The translations under genes were made by a program, and so were the position numbers. Shown piece after piece: positions 43,961 through 52,010 of a stretch of DNA of 64,000 nucleotides; within the stretch, counting starts at the first letter, position 1, and the number at the start of each line of letters is the position of its first letter. The notes beneath the pieces were generated by a model. The model had not been told where the DNA came from, made no database searches, and worked only from the letters and a program-made list of their open reading frames with translations. The stretch is from Oscillospiraceae bacterium (GTDB lineage: Bacteria; Bacillota; Clostridia; Oscillospirales; Oscillospiraceae). The stretch is taken from assembly GCA_020025575.1 (NCBI GenBank), contig JAHHRW010000005.1:69811-133810 (forward strand), in the 5' to 3' direction.

Positions 43961-45233
43961 GCTGAGCGCTGCCATTACCCGGTATGGGATGCTTTCCGGC
44001 GGCGAAACCGTGATCTGTGCCGTTTCCGGCGGGGCGGATTCCATGGCATTGCTGTGCGGAATGTGGCTGTTGAAGGATAAATTCCACATTCAGGTGGAAG
44101 CGGCCCATTTTAATCATCATCTTCGCGGGGAAGAATCTCTTCGTGATGAAGAATTTGTCCGTAGCTTTTGCGCCTTTCACGATATCCCGCTCCATGTGGG
44201 GCAGGCGCAGGTGGTCAGCGGTGCCAAAGGTTTGGAAGCGGCTGCAAGGGATGCCCGTTATGGCTACTTGCGGAGTTTGGATGGGATCATTGCCACCGCC
44301 CACACTGCCGATGACAATGCAGAAACGGTGCTGATGCACCTGATCCGCGGCACAGGCCTTCGGGGGCTTGGCGGCATCACCCCAAAAGGGGAGAATCTGA
44401 TTCGTCCCATGCTGGATGTTACCCGGCAAGAGGTAGAGGCTTTTTTGGCAGAGAACTGGATCAATCACATTGAGGACAGTTCCAATGGCTCCGATGCATT
44501 TTTGAGAAATCGCATTCGCCACCACATCATGCCTTTGCTGCAGGGGGAGAATCCAAGCATCGGACAGAATCTTTCTGCGATGGCCCAGCGTCTTCGCCAG
44601 GAGGATGCGGTCTTGCAGGAGCTTGCAGATGCTGTGGACATTCACAGCGTTTGTCAGCTGCGGAGCCTGAATCCGGCCATTCAGCGCCGTGCTTTGGAGC
44701 ACCTTTTGAAAGAATCCGGGATGCCGGAACCAAATGCCAGCCATATTGCGCAGGCTCAGACGCTTGTGCAGACCCAGAGGCCATCTGCGTTTTCCGTTTT
44801 CCCCGGCGGTGTCATATTGCGCCGGAATTATGATCGGTTGGAATCGGGCAGAAACCCTGTGATACTGGAATCGGCGGAACTGCCAATTTCCGGGTCGGTT
44901 ATACTGGAATCCATCGGATTACAGGTAAGCTGTGAAAGCACGGAGCATTTTGTAAACACCCCCCATGAATTTACGGTGTGCCCTGTGGGTAAAATGATGA
45001 TTCGGTGCAGACAGTCGGGGGACGAGATTCGGCTGCCCGGCGGCACCAAATCTTTAAAAAAACGTTTCGTAGACCAGAAAATCCCAGCCAGCGAACGCCT
45101 TGCAATTCCCGTGATTGCGGACGAAACAGGTGTTTTGGGGGTATGGGGCATGGGTGCCAATCTGGATCGTATTCAGGGGGGGCATCCAGTTACCATCCGC
45201 TTTCAGAAAATACCCCCTATGGGGAATATATAA
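43950..45233 (+). CDS. tilS: tRNA(Ile)-lysidine synthase
   Basis: 427 residues. It adds lysine to C34 of tRNA-Ile(CAU) so that it reads AUA; essential. The PP-loop AVSGGADSMALL, HFNHHLRG and TAHTADDNAETVLMHLIRG are diagnostic. The C-terminal TilS domain is visible (LPGGTKSLKKRFVDQKIP). It overlaps dnaB and precedes hpt and ftsH, the usual Firmicutes order. Confidence 0.96.
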   Translation: MLSKLSAAITRYGMLSGGETVICAVSGGADSMALLCGMWLLKDKFHIQVEAAHFNHHLRGEESLRDEEFVRSFCAFHDIPLHVGQAQVVSGAKGLEAAARDARYGYLRSLDGIIATAHTADDNAETVLMHLIRGTGLRGLGGITPKGENLIRPMLDVTRQEVEAFLAENWINHIEDSSNGSDAFLRNRIRHHIMPLLQGENPSIGQNLSAMAQRLRQEDAVLQELADAVDIHSVCQLRSLNPAIQRRALEHLLKESGMPEPNASHIAQAQTLVQTQRPSAFSVFPGGVILRRNYDRLESGRNPVILESAELPISGSVILESIGLQVSCESTEHFVNTPHEFTVCPVGKMMIRCRQSGDEIRLPGGTKSLKKRFVDQKIPASERLAIPVIADETGVLGVWGMGANLDRIQGGHPVTIRFQKIPPMGNI

Positions 45234-45265
45234 ATCAAACTAGAAACAAAGTGAGGCTAAAGTAT

Positions 45266-45811
45266 ATGCATAATGATATTCAGAAAGTCTTGTTCACCGA
45301 AGAACAGATCAAGACCCGTATTGCAGAACTGGGCAGAGAACTTTCTAAGGAATATGCCGGAAAAGATCCCATTTTCGTGGGTGTTCTCAAGGGTGTTGTG
45401 ATATTCTATGCGGATATGATTCGTGCCATTGATGTGCCATGCCAGCTGGACTTTATGTGGATTTCTTCCTATGCAGGCACGGAATCTACCGGCAAGATGG
45501 TAGTAAAGAAGGATGTTTCCGCGGACATTACCGGTCGTCATGTGGTGATTCTGGAGGACATCTTCGATACCGGCAGTTCTCTGGACTATACCTATCACCA
45601 CTTGCTGGCAAAGAATCCTGCATCGCTGAAGATCTGCACCCTGCTGGATAAGCCTGCCGGACGAAAGCCCGGAATCACCCTGAAGGCGGATTACACCGGC
45701 TTTGTGATTCCACCTGAGTTTGTGGTTGGTTATGGCCTGGACTACAACGAGCACTATCGCAATCTGCCTTATGTGGGTATTCTCAAGCCCGAGGCATACG
45801 AAAACAAATAA
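45266..45811 (+). CDS. hpt: hypoxanthine phosphoribosyltransferase
   Basis: 181 residues. Purine salvage from PRPP and hypoxanthine or guanine. The PRPP motif VVILEDIFDTGSSLDY and the purine-site region ADYTGFVIPPEFVVGYGLDY are typical. The ATG after GAGG is used; the longer frame extends back into tilS without support. In Firmicutes this gene sits with tilS and ftsH. Confidence 0.95.
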   Translation: MHNDIQKVLFTEEQIKTRIAELGRELSKEYAGKDPIFVGVLKGVVIFYADMIRAIDVPCQLDFMWISSYAGTESTGKMVVKKDVSADITGRHVVILEDIFDTGSSLDYTYHHLLAKNPASLKICTLLDKPAGRKPGITLKADYTGFVIPPEFVVGYGLDYNEHYRNLPYVGILKPEAYENK

Positions 45812-45826
45812 GGAGCAACATTCAAT

Positions 45827-47704
45827 TTGAAAATGCGTAAATATTTACCCTTTGTAGTATATGTCGTTGTATTGTTCCTGATATTCGGCTGGATATCCGG
45901 CGCTTTTGGAATGGGGCGTGACAATCTGGCTTATTCCGAGATTGTTGAATTGTTTAAGAATGAGCAGGTCAGGCGCTTTACCGTTCAGGGCGATAAGATC
46001 CAGCTGGAGCTGCATGAGCCATACAATGGAGACAAAAAACTTGTATGCACCCTTGGCGATTTGGATGCATTCCACGCAGATTTGGATGGAACGATTCATC
46101 AGCAGCGTGCATCCGGTGTTTTGGAAAGCTACACATTCCTACCGGCCCAGACAACCAGCCCCTATGACTATGTGGTGCCGCTGCTGATCGTGGGCGGCAT
46201 CCTGCTGCTGGTTTGGTTCCTGATGATGAGCAGAATCAGCGGCAGCAATCCGCTGAATAACTTTGGCAAGGCCCGTACCGTTTTGGGCATACCCGACGGA
46301 CGCAAGGTTACATTTGATGATGTGGCCGGTGCCGATGAAGAGAAAGCAGAACTTCAGGAAGTGGTGGATTTTCTGAAAAATCCCCAGAAATTCAACCAGA
46401 TGGGTGCCCGGATTCCCCATGGCATTCTGCTGGTCGGCCCTCCCGGCACGGGCAAAACCCTGCTTGCACGGGCGGTAGCCGGTGAGGCGGATGTGCAATT
46501 CTTGTCCATCTCCGGTTCAGACTTTGTGGAGATGTATGTAGGTGTCGGCGCAAGCCGTGTGCGTGACCTTTTCGATCAGGCAAAGAAGGTTGCGCCTGCG
46601 ATTATCTTTATCGATGAGATTGACGCCGTGGGTCGTAAGCGTGGTTCCGGAGTGGGCGGCGGTCACGACGAAAAGGAACAGACCCTGAATCAGATGCTGG
46701 TGGAAATGGATGGCTTTGGGAAAAATGAGGGCGTCATTGTTCTGGCTGCAACCAACCGCCCGGATATCCTTGACCCGGCACTGCGCCGTCCCGGTCGTTT
46801 TGACCGTGAGATTTATGTGGGTGTGCCCGATTCCAAGGGCCGTGAAGACATTCTGAAGGTTCATGCACGGGACAAGCGTCTGGGGGATGATGTGTCCCTG
46901 AAGACCATTGCCATGGCAACCACCGGATTTACCGGTGCAGATTTGCAGAATCTTTTGAACGAAGCCGCCATCCTTGCCACCCGTGCCGACCGCCCCGTAA
47001 TCAACATGGCGGATTTGAACCAGGCCATGATGAAGGTCATTGCAGGCCCCGAAAAGCGGAGCCGTCTGCGCAATGCAAGGGATATTCGTCTGACTGCTGT
47101 GCATGAGGCCGGCCATGCCATTGCCATGTATTTCCTGCCCACACACGATCCGGTGCATCAGATCAGTGTGATTCCCCGGGGCCAGGCTCTGGGCCTGACC
47201 TGGAGCATGCCCAAGGAAGAATCCACCCATGTGACCAGAAACGAGATGTATGAGGACATTGTGGGACTGCTGGGCGGCCGTGTGGCTGAGGATCTGACCT
47301 TTGGGGATGTGTCCACCGGCGCATCCAACGACATTGACAGAGCATCTCAGCTGGCTCGGGATATGGTTTCCCGGTATGGCATGTGCGAGGCTCTGGGTAC
47401 CGTTTCTTACAATTCCGAGGATGAGGTCTTCATCGGCGGCAGCTATGGCAAGACCAAGAGTTACTCGGAAAAAGTGGCTGGCATCATTGATGATGAAGTC
47501 AAAAAGCTTATGGATCAGGCCTATGCGCAGTGCCGCAAGATTCTTGCGGACAATGCGGATAAGCTGACTGAGGTAGCGGACTTCCTGGTTGCCCATGAAG
47601 TCATGTCCGGTCAGCAGTTTGCCGATTGCATGGAAGGCAAGACGGTGGATGCTGAAGCGCAGACATCTTTGTTTGATTCCATCCGCAAAGACGAGGAAAA
47701 ATAA
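45827..47704 (+). CDS. ftsH: ATP-dependent zinc metalloprotease FtsH
   Basis: 625 residues. Two helices (about 6-26 and 107-127) flank the extracytoplasmic domain. The AAA module has GPPGTGKTLLARAVAGEA, IIFIDEIDAVGRKRG and the second region of homology RRPGRFDR. The zinc site is HEAGHA. It degrades membrane and regulatory proteins. The start is the TTG 11 bases after AGGAG; the ATG two codons later is the alternative. Confidence 0.96.
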   Translation: MKMRKYLPFVVYVVVLFLIFGWISGAFGMGRDNLAYSEIVELFKNEQVRRFTVQGDKIQLELHEPYNGDKKLVCTLGDLDAFHADLDGTIHQQRASGVLESYTFLPAQTTSPYDYVVPLLIVGGILLLVWFLMMSRISGSNPLNNFGKARTVLGIPDGRKVTFDDVAGADEEKAELQEVVDFLKNPQKFNQMGARIPHGILLVGPPGTGKTLLARAVAGEADVQFLSISGSDFVEMYVGVGASRVRDLFDQAKKVAPAIIFIDEIDAVGRKRGSGVGGGHDEKEQTLNQMLVEMDGFGKNEGVIVLAATNRPDILDPALRRPGRFDREIYVGVPDSKGREDILKVHARDKRLGDDVSLKTIAMATTGFTGADLQNLLNEAAILATRADRPVINMADLNQAMMKVIAGPEKRSRLRNARDIRLTAVHEAGHAIAMYFLPTHDPVHQISVIPRGQALGLTWSMPKEESTHVTRNEMYEDIVGLLGGRVAEDLTFGDVSTGASNDIDRASQLARDMVSRYGMCEALGTVSYNSEDEVFIGGSYGKTKSYSEKVAGIIDDEVKKLMDQAYAQCRKILADNADKLTEVADFLVAHEVMSGQQFADCMEGKTVDAEAQTSLFDSIRKDEEK

Positions 47705-47710
47705 AAATAG

Positions 47711-47801
47711 GGAGCGCTGCTCGATTTGAACGGCACCCCATTTGTTAGACAGTGTGATATGCTGATAACAAGCGGGGGCAGTTCAGAGCAGCGCTCCTTT
47801 T
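47711..47801 (+). ncRNA. long-loop structured hairpin after ftsH, terminator or small RNA
   Basis: A perfect 12-bp outer stem (47711-47722 with 47786-47797) followed by TTTT encloses 63 bases that refold: CCCC (47736-47739) with GGGG (47774-47777), and TTGTTA (47742-47747) with TAACAA (47766-47771). It probably ends ftsH transcription, but the nested shape is more than a simple terminator needs. Confidence 0.45.
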
Positions 47802-47822
47802 CTGGGTCAATGAAATTGTGGA

Positions 47823-48497
47823 TTACATGCTGTAAAAATAGAAGGCGAAGAAGTGCAGCACGCTGCCCAGAACCACGAATACATGGAAGATGGAGTGCAT
47901 CCACCGAACTTTGGAACCGATGCTGTACAGCACGGCACCGATGGTGTATGCAATTCCGCCGAACAGCAGCAGATAGAACCCGGTGGGGGTCAGGATGTGC
48001 CACAGAATCTTTATGAATGGCACAATGGCCCAGCCCATTCCAATGTAGCAGATCATGGAAAAGACCTGATATTTGTGCAGATCAATGGCGGTGAGCGTGG
48101 CAGCGATGGCACACAGAGTCCACTCCATCAGGAAAATACTCCAGCCCAACTGGGGAGAAGCCCTGCGGATGGCGCCAAGGGATATGATGGTATAGCTGCC
48201 TGCAATGAGGAAATAGATGGCGCAGTGGTCAAGGATCTGCAAAACCTTTTTGGTGGTGCTCGGTTTCCAAGCATGGTAGATGCTGGAGATGCTGTACAAA
48301 ATAATCAGACAGCTGCCGTATACGGCGGCTGCAGCAATCTCGGTGGGGCCGTGATAGGTGGCAGCTTTGATGACGCACAGCACCAGCGCTGCGATTCCGC
48401 CCAGACCGCCGATGGCGTGGGTCAATGTGTTGGTCAGTTCTTCGGCAAAGGTATAGTCGGGCAAGACCCGATCACAAAGTCTGATTCGTTTCTGCAT
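47823..48497 (-). CDS. hemolysin III family (PAQR-like) membrane protein
   Basis: 224 residues, seven predicted helices. Family motifs: SSIYHAW, LDHCAIYFLIAGSYT and the C-terminal HSIFHVFVVLGS; the Ser, Asp and three His form the zinc site of PAQR receptors. Bacterial relatives (YqfA/TrhA) affect membrane lipid homeostasis; true haemolysis is doubtful. GGAGGT ribosome site. Confidence 0.9.
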   Translation of the reverse strand: MQKRIRLCDRVLPDYTFAEELTNTLTHAIGGLGGIAALVLCVIKAATYHGPTEIAAAAVYGSCLIILYSISSIYHAWKPSTTKKVLQILDHCAIYFLIAGSYTIISLGAIRRASPQLGWSIFLMEWTLCAIAATLTAIDLHKYQVFSMICYIGMGWAIVPFIKILWHILTPTGFYLLLFGGIAYTIGAVLYSIGSKVRWMHSIFHVFVVLGSVLHFFAFYFYSM

Positions 48498-48553
48498 GGG
48501 ATTACCTCCGGGGCTCTTGATGATTTTATCTTATCACATAACCCTCTAAAAGG

Positions 48554-48615
48554 TTCTCTACTAGTGAGAATCTACCAGGAACGGCTGGTAGAATTCCCTT
48601 CTCTCAAGGGGAGAG
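48554..48615. repeat. cluster of three small tandem hairpins
   Basis: TTCTC/GAGAA (48554-48558 with 48566-48570), TCTACCAG/CTGGTAGA (48571-48578 with 48585-48592) and CTCTC/GAGAG (48601-48605 with 48611-48615) follow one another in an intergenic region. It may be a fragment of a palindromic repeat element or a structured leader. Confidence 0.4.
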
Positions 48616-48717
48616 TTCAGAGTAGTTAGATTATATGTACAAAAAGTGGGCGGCAAATTTGGAATACTCTGGCAGGAATTCATAAAATATTTATGTACTT
48701 CACTGTGCGTGTTGTGC

Positions 48718-48723
48718 TATAAT
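48718..48723 (+). promoter_or_regulatory. extended -10 promoter of the CBS-domain gene
   Basis: TGCTATAAT, with no good -35. The short leader that follows has an 8-bp hairpin (48736-48743 with 48750-48757, ACCCGGCT/AGCCGGGT) ending seven bases before the GGAG ribosome site. Confidence 0.6.
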
Positions 48724-48773
48724 ATGAATAGTGACACCCGGCTTACAGCAGCCGGGTTTATAAAGGAGCACCT

Positions 48774-49187
48774 ATGAACAACATCCTGTTTTTTCTTACA
48801 CCCAAGGCCATGTGTGCCCATCTGCATGCAGACGATACCCTGCGGCAGGCACTAGAGCGGATGGAGAGCGCTGGATATACCTCGCTGCCCATTCTGAATA
48901 AACGGGGGGAGTATTGCGGAACCCTGTCCGAAGGAGATTTGCTCTGGGCAATTAAAAATCTTTGTTACATGGATATGCGCCAGGCAGAAGCACATCGGAT
49001 TATGGAAATCGTGCACCGCAAGGACTATATTCCCGTAAAAGTAAATACATCCATGCATGATTTGATCGACCGCGCTGCAAATCAGAATTTTGTCCCTGTT
49101 ATTGATGACAAGGGGGCGTTCATCGGTATTGTTACCCGCAGGGCCATCATCAAATACTGCCAGCAGCAGTTATTTTCCGAGGATTGA
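48774..49187 (+). CDS. CBS-domain pair protein
   Basis: 137 residues forming one Bateman module: first CBS about 15-65 (AGYTSLPILNKRGEYCGTLS), second about 78-135 (NFVPVIDDKGAFIGIVTRR). Such stand-alone proteins bind adenine nucleotides or c-di-AMP and act as regulators. No partner enzyme is adjacent. Similar to CbpA/CbpB-type proteins of Firmicutes, but assignment is not certain. Confidence 0.85.
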   Translation: MNNILFFLTPKAMCAHLHADDTLRQALERMESAGYTSLPILNKRGEYCGTLSEGDLLWAIKNLCYMDMRQAEAHRIMEIVHRKDYIPVKVNTSMHDLIDRAANQNFVPVIDDKGAFIGIVTRRAIIKYCQQQLFSED

Positions 49188-49198
49188 TTCTCAGATGG

Positions 49199-49235
49199 AA
49201 CCGAGAAGGGCACCAGTGCCTTTCTCGGTTTTTTT
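49199..49235 (+). terminator. terminator of the CBS gene
   Basis: A 14-bp stem starting AACCGAGAAGGGCA, with G-T pairing, followed by seven T. Confidence 0.88.
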
Positions 49236-49283
49236 CTAAGGGATGGCACATACAGACAGGGCAGGGAATTTGTACCACTTTCT

Positions 49284-49312
49284 TTGACTTTATGAAATTT
49301 CCGTATTACAAT
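49284..49312 (+). promoter_or_regulatory. intact promoter of the peptidase remnant
   Basis: TTGACT (49284-49289), 17-base spacer, TACAAT (49307-49312). It now may drive the SLH-CAP gene further downstream. Confidence 0.65.
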
Positions 49313-49378
49313 GAAAACATCACCAATATCATATTTCTCTGGATGGAACATGAATTGTAATTGACAAGGGGAAACAGA

Positions 49379-49703
49379 ATGAAAAAGGTGATATCTGTTG
49401 TGCTGGTGCGGCACAGGCCACAATGTCCTCATCGATGTCCATGGCTGGTTCGATCAGATCATTTGTTCAACAAGTCGCTCAGGACAGGTCTGTCGGGAAC
49501 TTCATAATGCCTTCCCGTCAGGGGATTATACGACGCTGAGAGGCGGCAGGGGGTATTTTGCTGCATGGGCCGGATACACACAGGGGTTTGAATCCTGCCT
49601 GTTTGCGTTCCCATATATTAGCAATGCGAAGCAGTTCTATGGCAGAAAATACGATCAGCGCTTTAATGAGGCGGTCTGCGATATTTTTACTACATACCAA
49701 TGA
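49379..49703 (+). pseudogene. decayed secreted M14-type metallopeptidase
   Basis: An ATG with AAGGGGA upstream begins MKKVISVVLV, the start of a signal peptide, then the frame breaks. In the +1 frame the C-terminal part of an M14 (zinc carboxypeptidase-like) domain follows: NVLIDVHGW holds the third zinc ligand His, then GGRGYFAAWAGYTQGFESCLFAFP. The expected catalytic Glu near the end (usually x-L-x-E-F-P) is Ala. The middle of the gene, including the HxxE zinc motif, is missing. Internal deletion plus frameshift; not functional. Confidence 0.75.
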
Positions 49704-49777
49704 TCTTAGAGAAAAAATAGAATGTAACAAGATTCTCTGGGATTTATATTTTGAAAAAGCAGAAAGGAAAGAATACA

Positions 49778-50785
49778 ATGAAAAAAATGTTATCCATCAT
49801 GGCAGCACTGGTACTTATTGTGAGCTGTTTGGCGGCACCGGTGTCAGCGGTGGGAACCAGTTTCACGGACGTGAAAGAAAGTGACTATTTCTACAACCCT
49901 GTCCAGTGGGCTGTGGAGAATGGGGTTACATCCGGTATGGGCGATAACAGATTTGGCCCATCGTATCCTTGCACCAGAGGGCAGGTCGTTACGTTCCTGT
50001 GGCGTGCGGCAGGGAGTCCCTCGCCCAGTTCCGACAGCAATCCCTTTGTTGATGTGGGAACAGATGACTATTTTTACACACCTGTGCTGTGGGCGGTGGA
50101 AAATGGTATTACTGCCGGCGTGGGAGCCAACAGATTCGGCCCCAACCAAACCTGCACCAGAGCACAGATTGTGACCTTCCTGTGGAAATCCCTAAATGCT
50201 CCGGAACCCAGCAATCCCAATGCGGGATTTTCTGATGTGGTTGCCTCTGCCTATTATGCAAAGCCTGTTGCATGGGCGGTGGAGAACGGTGTTACCGCAG
50301 GCATGGGCAACAATCAGTTTGCGCCCGAGGCAACCTGTACCCGTGGTCAGGTCATGACATTCCTGTATAAGGCGAAAGGTACTGTCCCCGGCGCACCCGA
50401 AACGGAAGACAATGCCCAATTGGACATGGCGAAAGAAGTATTCAATTTGGTCAATGCTGAGCGCGAAAAGGCAGGCGTGACACCGCTTACATACTACGAA
50501 CTGGGACAGCCTGCTGTGGATATTCGGTGTGAGGAGCTGAAGGAGCTATTCTCTCATACAAGACCCAATGGCAGCCTCTGGTTCACGGTGCTGAATGAAC
50601 TGGAGCTCTACGTATGGGGCTGCGGTGAAAATATCGCATGGGGGCAGAGATCCCCTGAAGAGGTCATGCAAGATTGGATGAATTCTGAGGGGCATAGGGC
50701 AAACATCCTCAATCCGGAGTTTACCGGCCTTGCCGTTGCAACAGACGGTGCTTACTGGGTTCAGCTGTTCGTTACGGAGGGATAG
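49778..50785 (+). CDS. secreted protein with three SLH domains and a CAP (SCP) domain
   Basis: 335 residues. Signal peptide to about residue 25 (ending PVSAVG). Three S-layer-homology repeats (about 27-75, 84-135, 143-195), each with AVENGxTxGxGxNxFxPxxxCTRxQ. A C-terminal CAP domain (about 213-335) has HTRPNGS, CGENIAWG and SEGHRANILNPEF. SLH domains anchor proteins to pyruvylated wall polymers, so it is a surface protein. The role of bacterial CAP domains is unclear. AAAGGAAAG ribosome site. Confidence 0.92.
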   Translation: MKKMLSIMAALVLIVSCLAAPVSAVGTSFTDVKESDYFYNPVQWAVENGVTSGMGDNRFGPSYPCTRGQVVTFLWRAAGSPSPSSDSNPFVDVGTDDYFYTPVLWAVENGITAGVGANRFGPNQTCTRAQIVTFLWKSLNAPEPSNPNAGFSDVVASAYYAKPVAWAVENGVTAGMGNNQFAPEATCTRGQVMTFLYKAKGTVPGAPETEDNAQLDMAKEVFNLVNAEREKAGVTPLTYYELGQPAVDIRCEELKELFSHTRPNGSLWFTVLNELELYVWGCGENIAWGQRSPEEVMQDWMNSEGHRANILNPEFTGLAVATDGAYWVQLFVTEG

Positions 50786-50810
50786 TCCAGTTATTATCCG
50801 CAGATATCAA

Positions 50811-50846
50811 AAAACCGGAGCCGTTCACAGGAACGGTTCCGGTTTT
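50811..50846. terminator. bidirectional terminator
   Basis: A 16-bp stem (50811-50826 with 50831-50846, one G-T pair) with ACAG loop, A-run before and T-run after, between convergent genes. Confidence 0.9.
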
Positions 50847-50881
50847 GTATATGGGTGGTCTGCAGGGCCAACGTTTTTGCA

Positions 50882-51976
50882 TTAGGCAATGCTGGATGCC
50901 CACAGGGAGAAATCTTTTGCATAGGTAACCTGATCGTTTGCAAGGCAGGCCATTTGGAAGACCCAAAAATCCTTGCTGGTTTCCTTGACACAGATCATGT
51001 TATAGTATGACAGATCCGCTTTGTCGGTGGAATAGAAAGTTGTAATCAAATTGCCGTACATATCTTTCTGGAATGGCTCCAAATCGTTGGATTCTGCCAC
51101 AAGATTTGCGTAATCTTCCAGAGTCATTCCGGTTAGATTGTTGGAGTGCTTGTCATCAGCCATGGACAGGATCAGTACATTGCGATTGGCAAGGACACCG
51201 GTAAAGCCCGGTGCATTCCGAACTTCCAAGCCGGGCTCTGCATAAATGTTCAGACCGGAAGGCATTGCATATTGGGTGAGGTTGCTGTAATCCAGCTCCA
51301 TGCCTTCGGTATCCAGAATGAGATCGATGGTGTCGGCTGCCTCTTCGTATGCATCCAGCCACTCGTTATCGTCGGTACTGTCGCAGAAGGAGAAGACGTA
51401 GTTTGCATCCGTTGTGACCACTTCGTAACGATAGATGCGGTTGGAGTAGTCATCGTAGGATTGTACATAGTCCACCATAACGGCATCCCATTCATCGACT
51501 GTGGTGGGGTTTAGCTCCTTGATAAAGGGCTCGGGTGCCTGCTCCGGCTCGGTGGTTTCTTCCGGAGCCATCGATATGGAGGGGTTGGTATTTTCAGAGG
51601 ACAGAGGTTCTGCGGCTCCGAAATGCACAATCCGATCCATCATCTGTTCTGTGCTCATGGTCAGTACGGATTGATCCACGGGGAAAACCTCGATAGAGAT
51701 GTAGGAGTGATCTCTGGGGGATTTGGGACTGGAGAACACCTGAAGATTGTCCTGCACCACGGACAGTTCAAAACCCTGGGGCTGCTCCAGCTGAAAGTGA
51801 ATCACCCTGGGCGCAGATGGCTCGGTGGGCATGGTGATGGGGATGGTAGATGGCAGTGCAGCAGGTTCGGTGGTGGTGACCGGAACTGTGGTTTCGGTGG
51901 GGGAGTTCTGCTTGCCGCAGCCGCAAAGCAAGCTAAAAGTCAATAATATTGCCAAAAACAGGCTGGATTTCTTCAT
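50882..51976 (-). CDS. lipoprotein of unknown function
   Basis: 364 residues. Lipoprotein signal MKKSSLFLAILLTFSLLCGC with lipidated Cys20, then a Thr/Pro/Glu-rich linker to about residue 55. The remainder has two acidic domains without a recognised family; residues 60-100 and 240-290 (SGLNIYAEPGLEVRNAPGF) look like related beta-rich units, possibly a duplicated domain. The ATG after AAGGAG is used rather than an earlier in-frame one inside mocR. Function unknown. Confidence 0.8.
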   Translation of the reverse strand: MKKSSLFLAILLTFSLLCGCGKQNSPTETTVPVTTTEPAALPSTIPITMPTEPSAPRVIHFQLEQPQGFELSVVQDNLQVFSSPKSPRDHSYISIEVFPVDQSVLTMSTEQMMDRIVHFGAAEPLSSENTNPSISMAPEETTEPEQAPEPFIKELNPTTVDEWDAVMVDYVQSYDDYSNRIYRYEVVTTDANYVFSFCDSTDDNEWLDAYEEAADTIDLILDTEGMELDYSNLTQYAMPSGLNIYAEPGLEVRNAPGFTGVLANRNVLILSMADDKHSNNLTGMTLEDYANLVAESNDLEPFQKDMYGNLITTFYSTDKADLSYYNMICVKETSKDFWVFQMACLANDQVTYAKDFSLWASSIA

Positions 51977-52010
51977 GTTAAGGCTCCTTTTTTGCCATAA
52001 TTTGAAAATC

